Below, piece by piece: positions 27,002-36,555 of a stretch of DNA of 64,000 nt. Every line of letters begins with the position of its first letter. Positions within the stretch are counted from its first letter, which is position 1. The DNA is taken from the NCBI GenBank assembly GCA_024688685.1, contig JAILDX010000034.1, forward strand, positions 41,753-105,752. Reading direction: 5' to 3'. The position numbers and the translations under genes are program-made. The stretch is from Saccharofermentans sp. Lineage in GTDB: Bacteria; Bacillota; Clostridia; Saccharofermentanales; Saccharofermentanaceae. The notes under the pieces were generated by a model. That model had not been told where the DNA came from, made no database searches, and saw nothing but the letters and a program-made list of their open reading frames with translations.

Positions 27002-30000
27002 CTATCTGTCTAGCGTTACTATTATTGATTCTCCGGGCTGAAGACTGTATCTTCTGTACGAATTTGTAAGTGTTTTTGTATTAAGATGCGTTCCCGTTAC
27101 CGAATACCTGTCAACTGAAGAACTCTGGTAACTGCTTGCTCCGTTATACATAACGAACTGCTGCATCGTATCTGATGTATTCGTTATCACGATATAAGAA
27201 TCGCCATCCCTGTCGAACTGGACAGCAGAACACTTATCCAGGAAATCGGCAGCGCTCTGTCCGCCTTCCCTCATCGAATCGGTAATGTTGGTAAACATTC
27301 TCTCGCTTCCTGCTATGTCCTTTATAAGTCCCATCATCTCAAGTGCCGTCTTCATCTCCTCACCGCGGGCAAATACTGAATAATCGCTGTAAGATGAGTG
27401 CTTGAACGATATGGGACAGTTGATCATAGTCATCTCAACAAAATAAGCGCTGTCGCTCATTACTATGTCAAGATACTGTGCAAAGCTGAAGCTTCCCACA
27501 AGATCAAGTGAACTGATAAACTCACCCCTGTCACCGCCTGATGTAACGCGCGGCGCGATCGTCCTGATCTCCTCATACGCTTCTGAAAGCCTTGTCGCAA
27601 AAGACTTATCCCTGTTTTCCATTCCAAGGTAAGAACTGAAAACCATTGAAGATGAATGTGCATCGGCAGATGACAGCATCGTGCCTCCGTCATATCTCAT
27701 GCCGTCGATAAAGACGATCCTGTCCTTTACGTCGATATAATACTCTGATCTCGTGATCATTCCGATAACGTAATCCACATAGCTTCCGCGCTGTATATCG
27801 CTCGCGAAACAGTCATCCGTATCTGCTATCTCGATGTAGATCTTCTCAAACTGTCTGCTCCACGGAAGCGCCGTGCCGTTTGTAATTCTGAGCGTTCCAT
27901 ACACAGACGAGACCGATCCGCACATATATGCGAGGATATCACTCACCTGCTCCTGCGACATATAAGACCCGAAAACAAACCACGGATCCGAAGACGCATC
28001 CCTTACAAGCCTCAGGCTCTTCTCGAGTGATCTCACATCAGATACCTGTGTACTGTTTCCGTTGTCATCAATATATGTCGCACCGCTTGACAATTCCGTA
28101 ACTCCCCAGAAAACGCCGTCAGAGAAACCGTTGCTTCCGATACCCAGATTATTAAGCCTGATTGCCTCGGGTGAACTTGCGATAACAGCCTCCGAGAAAC
28201 TCTCCGGAATATCCGAATCGCCGATGCTGTCAGGACCGACATAAATGTGATCGATAAGCACCGTGCCGACACCGTCAAATGAGATATTGAGCCTTATGCC
28301 TCCGTCGCCTTCCATCAGGTCATTGACGACAAATACGGTCGAATATTCATTATAGTTATTCTTGATATTGCTGCACTTCATACCCTCTGTTCCAAAGGTC
28401 GATCCGCCGTCGAGCCATACCTTTATAGTCTCAGGAACAATGCTTCCCTTAACGCTCTTGAGGTTAACACTGATCTTGTAGAACTTGTCCTTGATGAAGT
28501 TGTCGCTGATGCTGCCCGGAAGCTTCTGCGAAAGCAGATGCTGATTGTTCGTCGTTCCCGACAGCCTTGCAGCATAACTGCCGTCCTGACAGTCATTTGT
28601 AAGAACAAGGCTCGTGCCCTGCCCGTAAATATCCCATACGCCTTCCTCTGGTGCGGTCTTCCACTGTGAAGACTCATCGACCTCGAGCGATGTATAAGAA
28701 TTATTCGTCTCGATCATGCAGAGGTCGCCGGAACTGATCGAATCGTCCGGGATCGTATTCTCAAGAGTAAAGTCAGACAATACGGACGCCATGTAAACAG
28801 AGCCGTCCGAAGAGAACAGAAGCTTTCCGTTCACACCTTCGTAAACCTTATCGACACTCATCTTGCGTGAAGAGATATTGATAATGGAATCTGTCGCCTC
28901 GGAAATGAGTACGACCGCCTTGTCCGTTGTTGAAGCAACAATCTGGCCGCTGTCCGTAACAGTAAGCGAGACTGCCTTATCCTTATCTCCCGATGTGCCG
29001 GAAAGGAATGATACATCATCACCGATCACTGTCACTGAACCGTCGTCATTCAGGATAAAAAATCTTTCCTCACTGTTGATGACCTGTTCAGGTGATCTCT
29101 CGTCATAGATATCCTGCGTATCGACAACTGAATATACAAGTCCGTTCGAGCTTCTCAGGACAGTTCCGTCTTCGCAGATGACAAGCAGGTCATTTGCGTC
29201 AGAAGACATCATTACCGGAATGAGGCCTGCAGGTATATCAACCCTGTAATACTCGCCTGATTCATAAATATAAATCTTCTTGTCAGCCGTAAGTATAGTG
29301 ATGCAGTTTGCAGTAGCACCGCATGCCATTACAGAATAGTTCTCCTCCGAGAAATCATCGCCTGCAAGCTCAAGGAATGTCTTCCCGTCAACAGATGTGA
29401 ATATCTGCCCGTCGCCTGTAACAGCGATGATCATGCTTCCGTTGCAGCAGATATCCGCAAAGCTGACATTGCCTCCGTCATATGCCTTGCTCAGCTGGTC
29501 TGAAGTAATGTCCGCCAGTACCGTTCCGGAATCAGTAAGCGCCGTCACCGTATTCTGGAATGTACACGTCTTGACTATATTGTAGTTCTCACCTTCTCCA
29601 GAAAGGTCGATCCCCGATATCTGTCCAAGGCTCGCGGACTCAAATCCGCTTATAATTCCCTCATGCCTGAGCTGCATCGTTCCTGACGCATCAATGGACA
29701 CGATCCTTATGGGGGCCCCGGTCGCTCTCGAAACATCGATCCCGCTCTGCAGCACCTCCTCAGGAGAGAAGTACACCGACTTAACATTGCTGTCCACAAC
29801 AGTAAGCGAGTAATTTGAAGACTCCTTCTCGAAAGAGGGATTGCGTATCAGATTTACATTCGGGATATAGTCCAGATTAAGTCCGACACCGTTATATCTT
29901 GCGTTCTCGCTCTGCTCGGTAAATGCAACAGAGACGAGCTCAGCCCTGAATCCGAACACACCGAAGAATATCAGTATGCTCAGCGAGAACAGGAGCACCG

Positions 30001-30076
30001 AAATGCAGATGATGACTATTGTCGCGAACTTCCTTCTTCTGAAGTTACCGAATCTGAAACGGTCAAGCCTGCTCAT
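27002..30076 (-). CDS. Large single-pass extracellular protein, beta-propeller plus glycosidase-like C-terminus
   Basis: Not assigned to a named family. The 1,024 residues begin with a basic cytoplasmic segment and one membrane helix (about 17-40), so the rest is outside. Residues about 100-450 hold repeated short strands of the form ILTADKKIYIYESGEYYR and VICEDGTVLRSSNGLVYSVV, like a beta-propeller. A middle part with NPSFE and KMSNIKNNY-type strands resembles a carbohydrate-binding jelly roll. The C-terminal half, with LNNLGIGSNGFSDG and a last strand RRYSLQPGESIIVTLDR, recalls the layout of clan-A arabinofuranosidases, but catalytic acids cannot be placed with confidence. A GGAGG site lies inside the upstream CPBP gene, which it overlaps by 14 bases. 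Confidence 0.75.
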   Translation of the reverse strand: MSRLDRFRFGNFRRRKFATIVIICISVLLFSLSILIFFGVFGFRAELVSVAFTEQSENARYNGVGLNLDYIPNVNLIRNPSFEKESSNYSLTVVDSNVKSVYFSPEEVLQSGIDVSRATGAPIRIVSIDASGTMQLRHEGIISGFESASLGQISGIDLSGEGENYNIVKTCTFQNTVTALTDSGTVLADITSDQLSKAYDGGNVSFADICCNGSMIIAVTGDGQIFTSVDGKTFLELAGDDFSEENYSVMACGATANCITILTADKKIYIYESGEYYRVDIPAGLIPVMMSSDANDLLVICEDGTVLRSSNGLVYSVVDTQDIYDERSPEQVINSEERFFILNDDGSVTVIGDDVSFLSGTSGDKDKAVSLTVTDSGQIVASTTDKAVVLISEATDSIINISSRKMSVDKVYEGVNGKLLFSSDGSVYMASVLSDFTLENTIPDDSISSGDLCMIETNNSYTSLEVDESSQWKTAPEEGVWDIYGQGTSLVLTNDCQDGSYAARLSGTTNNQHLLSQKLPGSISDNFIKDKFYKISVNLKSVKGSIVPETIKVWLDGGSTFGTEGMKCSNIKNNYNEYSTVFVVNDLMEGDGGIRLNISFDGVGTVLIDHIYVGPDSIGDSDIPESFSEAVIASSPEAIRLNNLGIGSNGFSDGVFWGVTELSSGATYIDDNGNSTQVSDVRSLEKSLRLVRDASSDPWFVFGSYMSQEQVSDILAYMCGSVSSVYGTLRITNGTALPWSRQFEKIYIEIADTDDCFASDIQRGSYVDYVIGMITRSEYYIDVKDRIVFIDGMRYDGGTMLSSADAHSSSMVFSSYLGMENRDKSFATRLSEAYEEIRTIAPRVTSGGDRGEFISSLDLVGSFSFAQYLDIVMSDSAYFVEMTMINCPISFKHSSYSDYSVFARGEEMKTALEMMGLIKDIAGSERMFTNITDSMREGGQSAADFLDKCSAVQFDRDGDSYIVITNTSDTMQQFVMYNGASSYQSSSVDRYSVTGTHLNTKTLTNSYRRYSLQPGESIIVTLDR

Positions 30077-30956
30077 TCTTCGTCCTCCTTCTCGCTGTAA
30101 TGCCCTGCGCCAGTATCAAGGCTGCAGGAAGGAACATCGCAAACTTAACCAGGAACATACTCGGCACTCTCTCTTCGCTTATGCCGAATAACTCTGCAAT
30201 GTAATAGATCGCCGATCCGAACAGATTGAAGACTCCGTGGATGACGGCAGTAACAAAAATATTGTCAAATACGTAATAGGCAGCGCCTATGATAAACCCT
30301 GATATAAGGGCATATCCGATATGGATAGAGATACCGTGCAGAAGTCCGAATATTGCAGCTGAAATACCTACTGCCCAAGCTGCATTAAGACGTCTGTTGA
30401 CGGCACCGTACATTATTCCCCTGAAAGCAAACTCCTCTGCAATGGGAACCATAAAAACGATAGCAACGATGTAAAGGATCTTATCCCAGAAAGGATAGAC
30501 GATCTCCTCCTTATAGACATCCATCGATTCGCTGTATTCCTGGACTGCCTCATTTACAGGTTCGAAATACTCACTGATCAATGAAGCCGCAATGAGGTAT
30601 ACCTGAACAATACCAAGGAGCGCAAATCCAATAACTACGGCGTAGAGAAAACTCTTCGGATCAGGCTTGTTAAACCTGATGAGATGTGATTTCTTCTTAT
30701 TAACGATAGTGCCTTCCACCAGAGAGAAAAGGTACAGAAATACTATTCCGATAACACTGGAAACTGCGGAATAGACGCCATTATAAATATCCGGATCAAG
30801 TCCGCACATATACATGACGACCATTACAAGGAACTCTGTACCGACAAGAATGACAACACCTGCAGCGCACTTGAGAAGCGCAGTAACGATACCAAGCGCC
30901 TTCCTGGCGAATGATATCTTTACATCTTCAATGTTGCCTTCTTCAATGTAACTCAA
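30063..30956 (-). CDS. CPBP-family intramembrane metalloprotease
   Basis: A 297-residue polytopic membrane protein. It carries the CPBP motifs PIAEEFAFRGIMYGAVNRR, a following FGLLHGISIHIG, and a late His in VTAVIHGVFNLFG, as expected for an Abi/CAAX-protease-like enzyme. It is not closely similar to the tandem pair at 13.9-15.8 kb. The start appears to be TTG at 30956, since no Met occurs in the first long segment; its ribosome site is weak, so coupling to the DUF1292 gene 6 bases upstream is likely. Overlap with the following large surface protein suggests they work on the same envelope process, which is inference. Confidence 0.85.
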   Translation of the reverse strand: MSYIEEGNIEDVKISFARKALGIVTALLKCAAGVVILVGTEFLVMVVMYMCGLDPDIYNGVYSAVSSVIGIVFLYLFSLVEGTIVNKKKSHLIRFNKPDPKSFLYAVVIGFALLGIVQVYLIAASLISEYFEPVNEAVQEYSESMDVYKEEIVYPFWDKILYIVAIVFMVPIAEEFAFRGIMYGAVNRRLNAAWAVGISAAIFGLLHGISIHIGYALISGFIIGAAYYVFDNIFVTAVIHGVFNLFGSAIYYIAELFGISEERVPSMFLVKFAMFLPAALILAQGITARRRTKNEQA

Positions 30957-30962
30957 GATTAC

Positions 30963-31334
30963 TTACCCGACCGCTGTTCCGCGCACCTTTGCATTTGGTT
31001 TTACTGAGCCGTAATACCTTCTCATAAAGCATACGAAAGCGGTATCAAGCTCGATCTGATCCTTTATCGAATAGAAGTACTGATCGCCCGTTGCAGAGAA
31101 CTCCGTCCTCATGATCACGAGCTCAGGATCCTTGTGTGAGCCGTCGTCAGGAACGTAGTTATACATGACAACGTACTCTTTCCTGTTCAGTACAAAAGTG
31201 TCGATAACAGACAGGTAGTAATCCTTCCTGCTGTAGGGATCTCTTATAACGATAAGCTCGTTATCCCTGTTATCGCTTATGCGTTCGGGCTTCTTCTGCT
31301 TGCCCGAAGACGGCTTTCTCTTATTGCTCTTCAT
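30963..31334 (-). CDS. DUF1292-like protein
   Basis: The 123-residue protein has a Lys/Arg/Pro/Ser-rich N-terminus (about 1-22) and then a DUF1292-like beta-rich domain: NELIVIRDPYSRKDYYLSVI, FVLNRKEYVVMYNYVPDD and PELVIMRTEF. A short C-terminal helix follows. It is a degenerate relative of the acidic DUF1292 protein just upstream and shares the order of strands but not the acidic tail. Function is unknown. The ATG lies 6 bases after the neighbour's stop. Confidence 0.7.
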   Translation of the reverse strand: MKSNKRKPSSGKQKKPERISDNRDNELIVIRDPYSRKDYYLSVIDTFVLNRKEYVVMYNYVPDDGSHKDPELVIMRTEFSATGDQYFYSIKDQIELDTAFVCFMRRYYGSVKPNAKVRGTAVG

Positions 31335-31340
31335 ACGGGA

Positions 31341-31640
31341 TTACTCTTCGTCCTCGTCGTCATCGTCAAAGAGCTGGTCGCACAGTTCATCGTAATAATC
31401 GTAGATGATGTCTTCCTTGTCCTCGTCGATAGTCTGGAGACTGATCTCGCCGTTCTCGTCTTCGAGCTGCTCCATGATGACCATCTCGATCTCTTCCTCG
31501 TTCTCTGCGTCTGTAAGAAGAACAGCATAAACCTTGCCGTTCAGGTCAAACTTGTCTGCATAGATAAAATCGATGATCTCACCTGTCTCAACATCCTCAA
31601 GCTGTATCTTAAGGTCGTTCTCATTGTTATTGTTTTCCAT
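31341..31640 (-). CDS. DUF1292-family acidic protein (YrzB-like)
   Basis: A 99-residue, strongly acidic protein of the DUF1292 family, seen in IQLEDVETGEIIDFIYADKF, GKVYAVLLTDAENEEE and EMVIMEQLEDENGE, with an Asp/Glu tail. Family members are small cytoplasmic proteins of unknown role that neighbour ruvX and ireB in many Firmicutes, as here. The frame is open up to 31691, but GGAGGTG six bases before ATG 31640 fixes the start at MENNNNEN. Confidence 0.88.
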   Translation of the reverse strand: MENNNNENDLKIQLEDVETGEIIDFIYADKFDLNGKVYAVLLTDAENEEEIEMVIMEQLEDENGEISLQTIDEDKEDIIYDYYDELCDQLFDDDDEDEE

Positions 31641-31748
31641 AGAGCACCTCCTAAAAAGCACATAATAACTACCGCCCGCGTGGAGCGACATATTATTTTA
31701 GCATATTGTTAAATTATAATATATAGGGATTAGGCAACTTGCCGCAAA

Positions 31749-32168
31749 TCAGCCCAGAAATTCCTGCAGGATTATCTCCGCAGCGACCTGATCTATCACT
31801 TTTTTTTGCTTTTTGGCATTCATATTGGCTTCATGAAGGTATCTTGAAGCTATAACTGTCGTAAATCTCTCATCTCTTAAGTGGATTGGAATATCGGTAA
31901 GCTCTCTCAGCTTGTCCGCGAAAGCATTAGCCTTCCTCTCGGATTCCGACTCGCCGCCGTCAGTTCTCTTAGGCTGCCCTAATACGATCTCTTTGACGTT
32001 CTTCTCATTGATTATCTCGACAATGCGGTTCAGCGCCCACGTATCGTCAACGCCGTTCCAGTTGATCGTCTCAAAACCCTTTGCAATAATGCGCAGCTCA
32101 TCAGATAATGCGACACCTATGTGCCGCATCCCAAAATCGATCCCCATCACTCTGCCTTTGTTCTGCAT
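31749..32168 (-). CDS. ruvX: RuvX/YqgF-family RNase H-like protein
   Basis: A 139-residue RNase H-fold protein proposed to resolve Holliday junctions and shown in some bacteria to act in 16S rRNA 5'-end maturation. First catalytic Asp is in VMGIDFGMRHIGVALSD, the second acidic motif in EIVLGQPKRTDGGESE, and the last in RDERFTTVIASRYL. A conserved C-terminal AAEIILQEFL is present. The ATG shares a TGATG junction with the ireB stop. Translation may instead begin at the internal Met before GIDFG, but this changes only seven residues. Confidence 0.9.
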   Translation of the reverse strand: MQNKGRVMGIDFGMRHIGVALSDELRIIAKGFETINWNGVDDTWALNRIVEIINEKNVKEIVLGQPKRTDGGESESERKANAFADKLRELTDIPIHLRDERFTTVIASRYLHEANMNAKKQKKVIDQVAAEIILQEFLG

Positions 32169-32416
32169 CAGAGCTTAGAGCAATACTCCGAGATTATTAC
32201 TTCGAGAAGCTCGTCCCTGTCAATCCTCTTGATATATCCCCTTGCGCCCTTATAACTTGTAATATAAGTCGGGTCACCGGAAATAAAGTAGCCGACGAGC
32301 TGGTTGATAGGGTTATAACCCTTCTCCTTAAGGGCTCCATAGACATACGTCATCAGGACACGCACATTTGCTGACCTGTCACCTGAGAAATTAAACTTGG
32401 TGGTATTGGTGTCCAC
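32168..32416 (-). CDS. ireB: IreB-family regulatory phosphoprotein
   Basis: A small (82-residue) target of PASTA-type Ser/Thr kinases that negatively affects cephalosporin resistance in enterococci. The family core is clear: YGALKEKGYNPINQLVGYFI, SGDPTYITSYKGARGYI and RIDRDELLEVIISEY. GTG at 32416 is chosen because GGAGGG ends 7 bases before it; an ATG 18 bases upstream would place that site inside the gene. The Thr pair in DTNTTKFNFSG fits the phosphorylated N-terminus of relatives. The order ireB-ruvX-DUF1292 matches the yrzL-yrrK-yrzB block of bacilli. Confidence 0.9.
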   Translation of the reverse strand: MDTNTTKFNFSGDRSANVRVLMTYVYGALKEKGYNPINQLVGYFISGDPTYITSYKGARGYIKRIDRDELLEVIISEYCSKL

Positions 32417-32482
32417 AGAAGAACCCTCCGTCATTCGTATAGACACATTGTAGCACACAAAAACATGATATAGAACAAATTT

Positions 32483-33238
32483 TTATAACACTTTTGCAAG
32501 AAAAGTCTTAAGTCGTTCATTATCGGGATTCTCGAACACCTTGTCGGGCGTGTCTGACACCAGGATCTTGCCCTGATCAATGAAGACAACCCTTGTTCCT
32601 ACCTCCCTTGCAAAGCCCATCTCGTGCGTGACAACAACCATCGTCATGCCCGATCTCGCAAGGACTTTCATAACATCGAGAACCTCTCCGACCATCTCCG
32701 GATCAAGCGCCGACGTCGGCTCATCGAAAAGCATTACGTCCGGGGACATGCACAACGCCCTTACTATGGCGATCCTCTGCTTCTGGCCGCCCGAAAGCTG
32801 GCTCGGATAAGCATTTGCCCTGTCCTCAAGCGCAACTTTCTTCAGCAGTTCCTTCGCCTTTGCCTCAGCCGAAGGCTTCGTCATACTTAAAAGCTTCCTC
32901 GGTCCCAGAGTCATGTTGTCCAGTATCGTCATATGCGGGAACAGGTTAAAATGCTGGAACACCATTCCCATCTTCTGCCTTAACTTGTTGATATCCGTCT
33001 TCGGGGATGTAATATCCTGCCCCTCGAAAAGGATCGTCCCCGACGTCGGGCGTTCCAGAAGGTTCAGAGACCTCAGGAACGTTGATTTACCTGAGCCCGA
33101 GGGTCCTATTATAACGACTACCTCGCCCTTGTAAATATCCATGCTGACGCCGTCCAGGGCCTTTATATCTGTGCCGTTGTAGTATTTCTTGAGGTCTTTT
33201 ACCTGAATTACAGGCTTACCCGGATCACTGCCGCTCAC
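32483..33238 (-). CDS. Polar amino-acid ABC transporter, ATP-binding protein
   Basis: A 251-residue ABC ATPase of the GlnQ/HisP type that drives amino-acid import. Walker A is [19 protein letters not shown], the Q-loop [16 protein letters not shown], the signature [19 protein letters not shown] and Walker [16 protein letters not shown], followed by the switch His in [13 protein letters not shown]. The GTG start has AAGGA just before it and overlaps the permease gene by 14 bases. It is the third gene of a binding protein-permease-ATPase operon. Confidence 0.95.
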   Translation of the reverse strand: MSGSDPGKPVIQVKDLKKYYNGTDIKALDGVSMDIYKGEVVVIIGPSGSGKSTFLRSLNLLERPTSGTILFEGQDITSPKTDINKLRQKMGMVFQHFNLFPHMTILDNMTLGPRKLLSMTKPSAEAKAKELLKKVALEDRANAYPSQLSGGQKQRIAIVRALCMSPDVMLFDEPTSALDPEMVGEVLDVMKVLARSGMTMVVVTHEMGFAREVGTRVVFIDQGKILVSDTPDKVFENPDNERLKTFLAKVL

Positions 33239-33998
33239 TGTTCCTTAACCTCCTCTCGAGAATTGTCACGAGCCTTGAGAAGAAAATGACGATAACAAGG
33301 TAGATCGCAGCTACGGCCAAAAGCGGCATAAACGCTGAATATGTGCGGCTTCTGATGATATCGCCGCCCTTCGTCATATCTTCAAGTCCGATGTATCCTG
33401 ATACGGAAGTCTCCTTGAGGAGAACTATAAACTCGTTAGCCAGAGCCGGAAGGACATTCTTGAAAGCCTGCGGGATGATGATATACGCCATCGTCTGCAC
33501 GAAATTAAATCCGAGCGACCTTCCCGCTTCAAACTGGCCCTGATCAATGCTCATGATGCCCGATCTTATTATCTCCGCGACATATGCACCCGAATTAAAT
33601 CCGAATGCCAGCACAGCTACCAAGACCTTATTGTTCGAGGACGAGAAAATGACGAAATACGCAATCATCAGCTGTACAACAACAGGTGTACCCCTGATGA
33701 CGGTAAGATAAAGATTCGTTATAAAGTTGAGGGCGCTCAGTACGGCCTTGCCAAACCCGCCCCGCATATCGGTCACGAGCTTATCATGGGTTGATCTGAT
33801 TATTGCAGCAAGAACGCCGAGCACGATGCCGAGCAGTACAGCAAGGAAGGTAACGAGAAGCGTGATCCCGAGGCCTTTCAGGATGTACATATACCGCTGA
33901 TCCTTTATGAAATTGAGATAGAACTGATCTCCTATGTCAGCAAGCCAGTCAGAAAGCCATTCCGGCAGTTCAAGTGCAAGTAAAGAACTGTAGTACAA
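33225..33998 (-). CDS. Polar amino-acid ABC transporter, permease
   Basis: A 257-residue membrane permease of the His/Glu/Gln/Arg/opine family, with about five helices. The EAA coupling motif is [26 protein letters not shown], here with the typical G at its centre. [20 protein letters not shown] in the first half is a family mark. TTG at 33998 is the start, fixed by GGAGG eight bases upstream. The gene follows the binding-protein gene after a strong hairpin that should reduce read-through, as is common for importers needing excess binding protein. Confidence 0.93.
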   Translation of the reverse strand: MYYSSLLALELPEWLSDWLADIGDQFYLNFIKDQRYMYILKGLGITLLVTFLAVLLGIVLGVLAAIIRSTHDKLVTDMRGGFGKAVLSALNFITNLYLTVIRGTPVVVQLMIAYFVIFSSSNNKVLVAVLAFGFNSGAYVAEIIRSGIMSIDQGQFEAGRSLGFNFVQTMAYIIIPQAFKNVLPALANEFIVLLKETSVSGYIGLEDMTKGGDIIRSRTYSAFMPLLAVAAIYLVIVIFFSRLVTILERRLRNSERQ

Positions 33999-34043
33999 AA
34001 TAATGCCTCCGCAAAATAATACGCCCCACTATTGTAAAAAATA

Positions 34044-34077
34044 AATGAGCGGAAATAAAGTGCTATTTCCGCTCATT
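34044..34077 (-). terminator. Intercistronic terminator/attenuator between binding protein and permease
   Basis: AATGAGCGGAAATA (34044-34057) and TATTTCCGCTCATT (34064-34077) form a perfect 14-bp stem with a 6-base loop. On the minus strand it is followed by TTATTTTTTAC. It lies 22 bases after the binding-protein stop, so partial termination here would lower permease and ATPase relative to binding protein. Confidence 0.85.
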
Positions 34078-34099
34078 ATATTATATTTTTGACTAATTA

Positions 34100-34873
34100 T
34101 CAGCCGTTTGAAGGAATATACTCCTCGATGATTGCAGCAACTGTACCGTCAGCGATCATTGCGTTGAGTGCCTCATTGATCTTGTTGAGGAGCTCTTCGT
34201 TGTCCTTGTTGACGCACATTGCGTAATCCTCGATAGCGTAAGGTGTTGAGAGGATCGTAAGTCCCTCGTTAGCATCAACGAAAGCCTGTGCGGGCTGATC
34301 GTCGATAACAACTGCGTCTACCTGACCGTTTGTAAGAGCGAGAACTGCGTCTGCACCCTTGTTGAATCTCTCGATCCTGTCGTCGCCGATCTCATCTGTC
34401 ATATAGATATCACCTGTTGTTCCCTGCTGAACGCCTACAACGTACTCACCGGAGATAAGCGCATCAACATCTGTGATAGCGGAATCTTCCTTAACGATGA
34501 CGGACTGGATGCCTGTAGCATACGAAACAGTGAAGTTAACTGACTTAAGTCTGTCCTCTGTAACTGTCATGCCTGCGCAGCCGATATCGTACTTGCCGGA
34601 CTGAACGCCTGCAACGATGGAATCGAACTCAATGTCCTGGATCTCGAGCTCAAGACCAAGTCTTGTAGCAACCTCAGATGCGATCTCCTGGTCGATACCA
34701 ACGATCCTGTCACCCTCGTAGAACTCATAGGGCGGGAAGAAAGCGTTTGTAGCCATAATGAGCTTGCCCTCTTCAACTGTAAGCTTCTTTGCGGAACTGC
34801 CGCATCCTGCGATTGCGAAACCCATAGCACCAACGAGCGCAACGGAAACAACCTTCATGATCAAATTCTTCAT
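34100..34873 (-). CDS. Amino-acid ABC transporter substrate-binding lipoprotein
   Basis: A 257-residue family-3 solute-binding protein. The signal peptide ends in a lipobox AIAGCGSS, which anchors it to the outer membrane face of the cell membrane. The fold is shown by LIMATNAFFPPYEFYEGDRI, VGIDQEIASEVATRLGLELE, and SGKYDIGCAGMTVTEDR, followed by the second-lobe VGVQQGTTGDIYM and VDAVVIDDQPAQAFV. The Tyr and acidic residues suit a polar or basic amino acid, but the ligand is not certain. It heads the importer operon with a GGAG ribosome site and a promoter at 34934. Confidence 0.93.
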   Translation of the reverse strand: MKNLIMKVVSVALVGAMGFAIAGCGSSAKKLTVEEGKLIMATNAFFPPYEFYEGDRIVGIDQEIASEVATRLGLELEIQDIEFDSIVAGVQSGKYDIGCAGMTVTEDRLKSVNFTVSYATGIQSVIVKEDSAITDVDALISGEYVVGVQQGTTGDIYMTDEIGDDRIERFNKGADAVLALTNGQVDAVVIDDQPAQAFVDANEGLTILSTPYAIEDYAMCVNKDNEELLNKINEALNAMIADGTVAAIIEEYIPSNG

Positions 34874-34909
34874 AATTGAACCACTCCTTAAATAGTGTTG
34901 TAATCCTTC

Positions 34910-34939
34910 TGTCGGAAAAATCCGACATTACTAATTATA
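34910..34939 (-). promoter_or_regulatory. Importer promoter -10 with 5'-end stem-loop
   Basis: A minus-strand TATAAT lies at 34934-34939. The predicted transcript starts just before TGTCGGA (34921-34927), which pairs with TCCGACA (34910-34916) around TTTT. The mRNA would therefore carry a 7-bp stem-loop at its very 5' end, a known stabilising arrangement. The stem shares TCCGAC/GTCGGA with the dispersed palindromes. No good -35 was seen. Confidence 0.45.
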
Positions 34940-35046
34940 TTGTTAGTCCACCTGTTCGTCATTATCGTTTTTGGATAATTGTTGAGGGTAATGACGAATG
35001 ATTTTTATGTAATATATAAGTAATAAGTGACGCGGTGTAACTGTGT

Positions 35047-35052
35047 TATAAT
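35047..35052 (+). promoter_or_regulatory. -10 element of the O-acetylation cassette
   Basis: TATAAT 34 bases before the MBOAT start, within GTGTTATAATATCTC. A clear -35 hexamer is not present, so strength is uncertain. Upstream sequence to 34940 holds no gene. Confidence 0.45.
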
Positions 35053-35085
35053 ATCTCTGTTTTAATAGAAATAGCGGAGTAAGGT

Positions 35086-36540
35086 ATGGTTTTCTCGAGT
35101 TTATTCTTTGTATTTGTATTCCTTCCGCTGAACCTTATCTCGTACTTCCTGATAAGGTCACAGAAGGCTAAGAACTATATAATGCTCATCTTCTCGCTCA
35201 TATTCTATGCGTGGGGTGAGCCGGTTGCAGTCTTTCTCATGGTCGGCATGGCACTGGCCGATTATCTTATCGCCAGAGGAATCTATGCCGTAGGCGCAAG
35301 GACGAAGATTGCCAAGACGGGACTTATACTGGCCTGCCTTATCGATCTCGGTCTTCTCGGACTCTTCAAGTACGCTACTTTCTTCGTCGGACAGTTCCAG
35401 AACGTTTTCGGCGTGCCGGAGAACATCGTAAACATCGTTCTCCCCATTGGTATCTCCTTCTACACCTTCCAGCTCCTCTCCTACGTCGTTGACGTTTACA
35501 GGGGCGAAGTCGAGGCGCAGAAGAGCTTCCCAACACTTCTCATGTACGTCAGCCTTTTCCATCAGTGTATCGCTGGTCCTATCGTCAGATACAGTGATGT
35601 CAACAAAGAGCTCATAAGCCGTAAGGTCACCATCTCAGATCTATCCTACGGCATCACAAGATTTACGGTAGGTCTTGCAAAGAAGGCAGTTCTCGCGAAT
35701 ACATGCGGTTCGATCGCAGACTCCCTGCTCGTCGCAGATTCCGTCGCACCTGCAGAAGCGCTTACTATTATCGCTTCCAGGCCTACGCTCTCACTCTGGA
35801 TCGGCTGTCTCGCCTATATGTTCCAAATCTATCTCGACTTCTCCGCTTACTCAGATATGGCTATCGGTATGGGCCGCATGATCGGTTTCCACTACCTGGA
35901 GAACTTCAACTATCCTTATATCGCTAACTCCGTCACGGATTTCTGGAGAAGATGGCATATGTCACTTTCCTCATTCTTCCGTGATTACGTTTATATCCCC
36001 CTCGGCGGCAACAGATGCTCAACAGGAAGGCAGATCTTCAACCTTCTGGTCGTCTGGGCTCTGACGGGTTTCTGGCACGGCGCTTCCTGGAACTATATGC
36101 TGTGGGGTCTTTATTACTTCGTATTCCTCGTGTTTGAGAAGTTCGTGCTGAAGCGTGCACTGGAGAAGATCCCCGTTATCTCGAATATCGTGACTCTGGT
36201 CATCGTATACTTCGGATGGGTACTCTTCAAGTTCACTGATTTCAAGGTGCTTGGTGCGGCTCTCCGAGGCATCTTCGGCAACACCACGGCAGGTTTTACC
36301 AATTTCGAGACATCCACATCTGTCGGCACAAACGTATTGTTCCTTATCATCTGTGCCATCGCATGCACACCGATCGTCCCGTTCCTGTCCAAGCTGGTCA
36401 ACAAAAAGTATGAGAGATCATCCAAGGCGCGTGCAGTTTTCGCAATCGCCACGATCGCAACACCTGTCATCTGTCTGCTCCTGGCCACGATATTCCTGGT
36501 CGGCGACAGTTACAATCCGTTCCTGTACTGGAAGTTCTGA
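35086..36540 (+). CDS. MBOAT-family O-acyltransferase (AlgI/PatA-like)
   Basis: A 484-residue polytopic membrane enzyme that passes acyl groups, usually acetyl, across the membrane to extracellular polysaccharide. It starts with VFSSLFFVFVFLPLNLI, typical of AlgI, and has the PIGISFYTFQLLSYVVDVYRG segment, DFWRRWHMSLSSFFRDYVYIPLGG and the catalytic-His motif TGFWHGASWNYMLWG. The two DHHW proteins that follow are the expected extracellular partners. The gene is transcribed alone with them on the plus strand, 15 bases before the next start. The polymer modified is unknown, and no glycosyltransferases lie nearby. Confidence 0.95.
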   Translation: MVFSSLFFVFVFLPLNLISYFLIRSQKAKNYIMLIFSLIFYAWGEPVAVFLMVGMALADYLIARGIYAVGARTKIAKTGLILACLIDLGLLGLFKYATFFVGQFQNVFGVPENIVNIVLPIGISFYTFQLLSYVVDVYRGEVEAQKSFPTLLMYVSLFHQCIAGPIVRYSDVNKELISRKVTISDLSYGITRFTVGLAKKAVLANTCGSIADSLLVADSVAPAEALTIIASRPTLSLWIGCLAYMFQIYLDFSAYSDMAIGMGRMIGFHYLENFNYPYIANSVTDFWRRWHMSLSSFFRDYVYIPLGGNRCSTGRQIFNLLVVWALTGFWHGASWNYMLWGLYYFVFLVFEKFVLKRALEKIPVISNIVTLVIVYFGWVLFKFTDFKVLGAALRGIFGNTTAGFTNFETSTSVGTNVLFLIICAIACTPIVPFLSKLVNKKYERSSKARAVFAIATIATPVICLLLATIFLVGDSYNPFLYWKF

Positions 36541-36555
36541 CGGGAGGGTTTAGAG

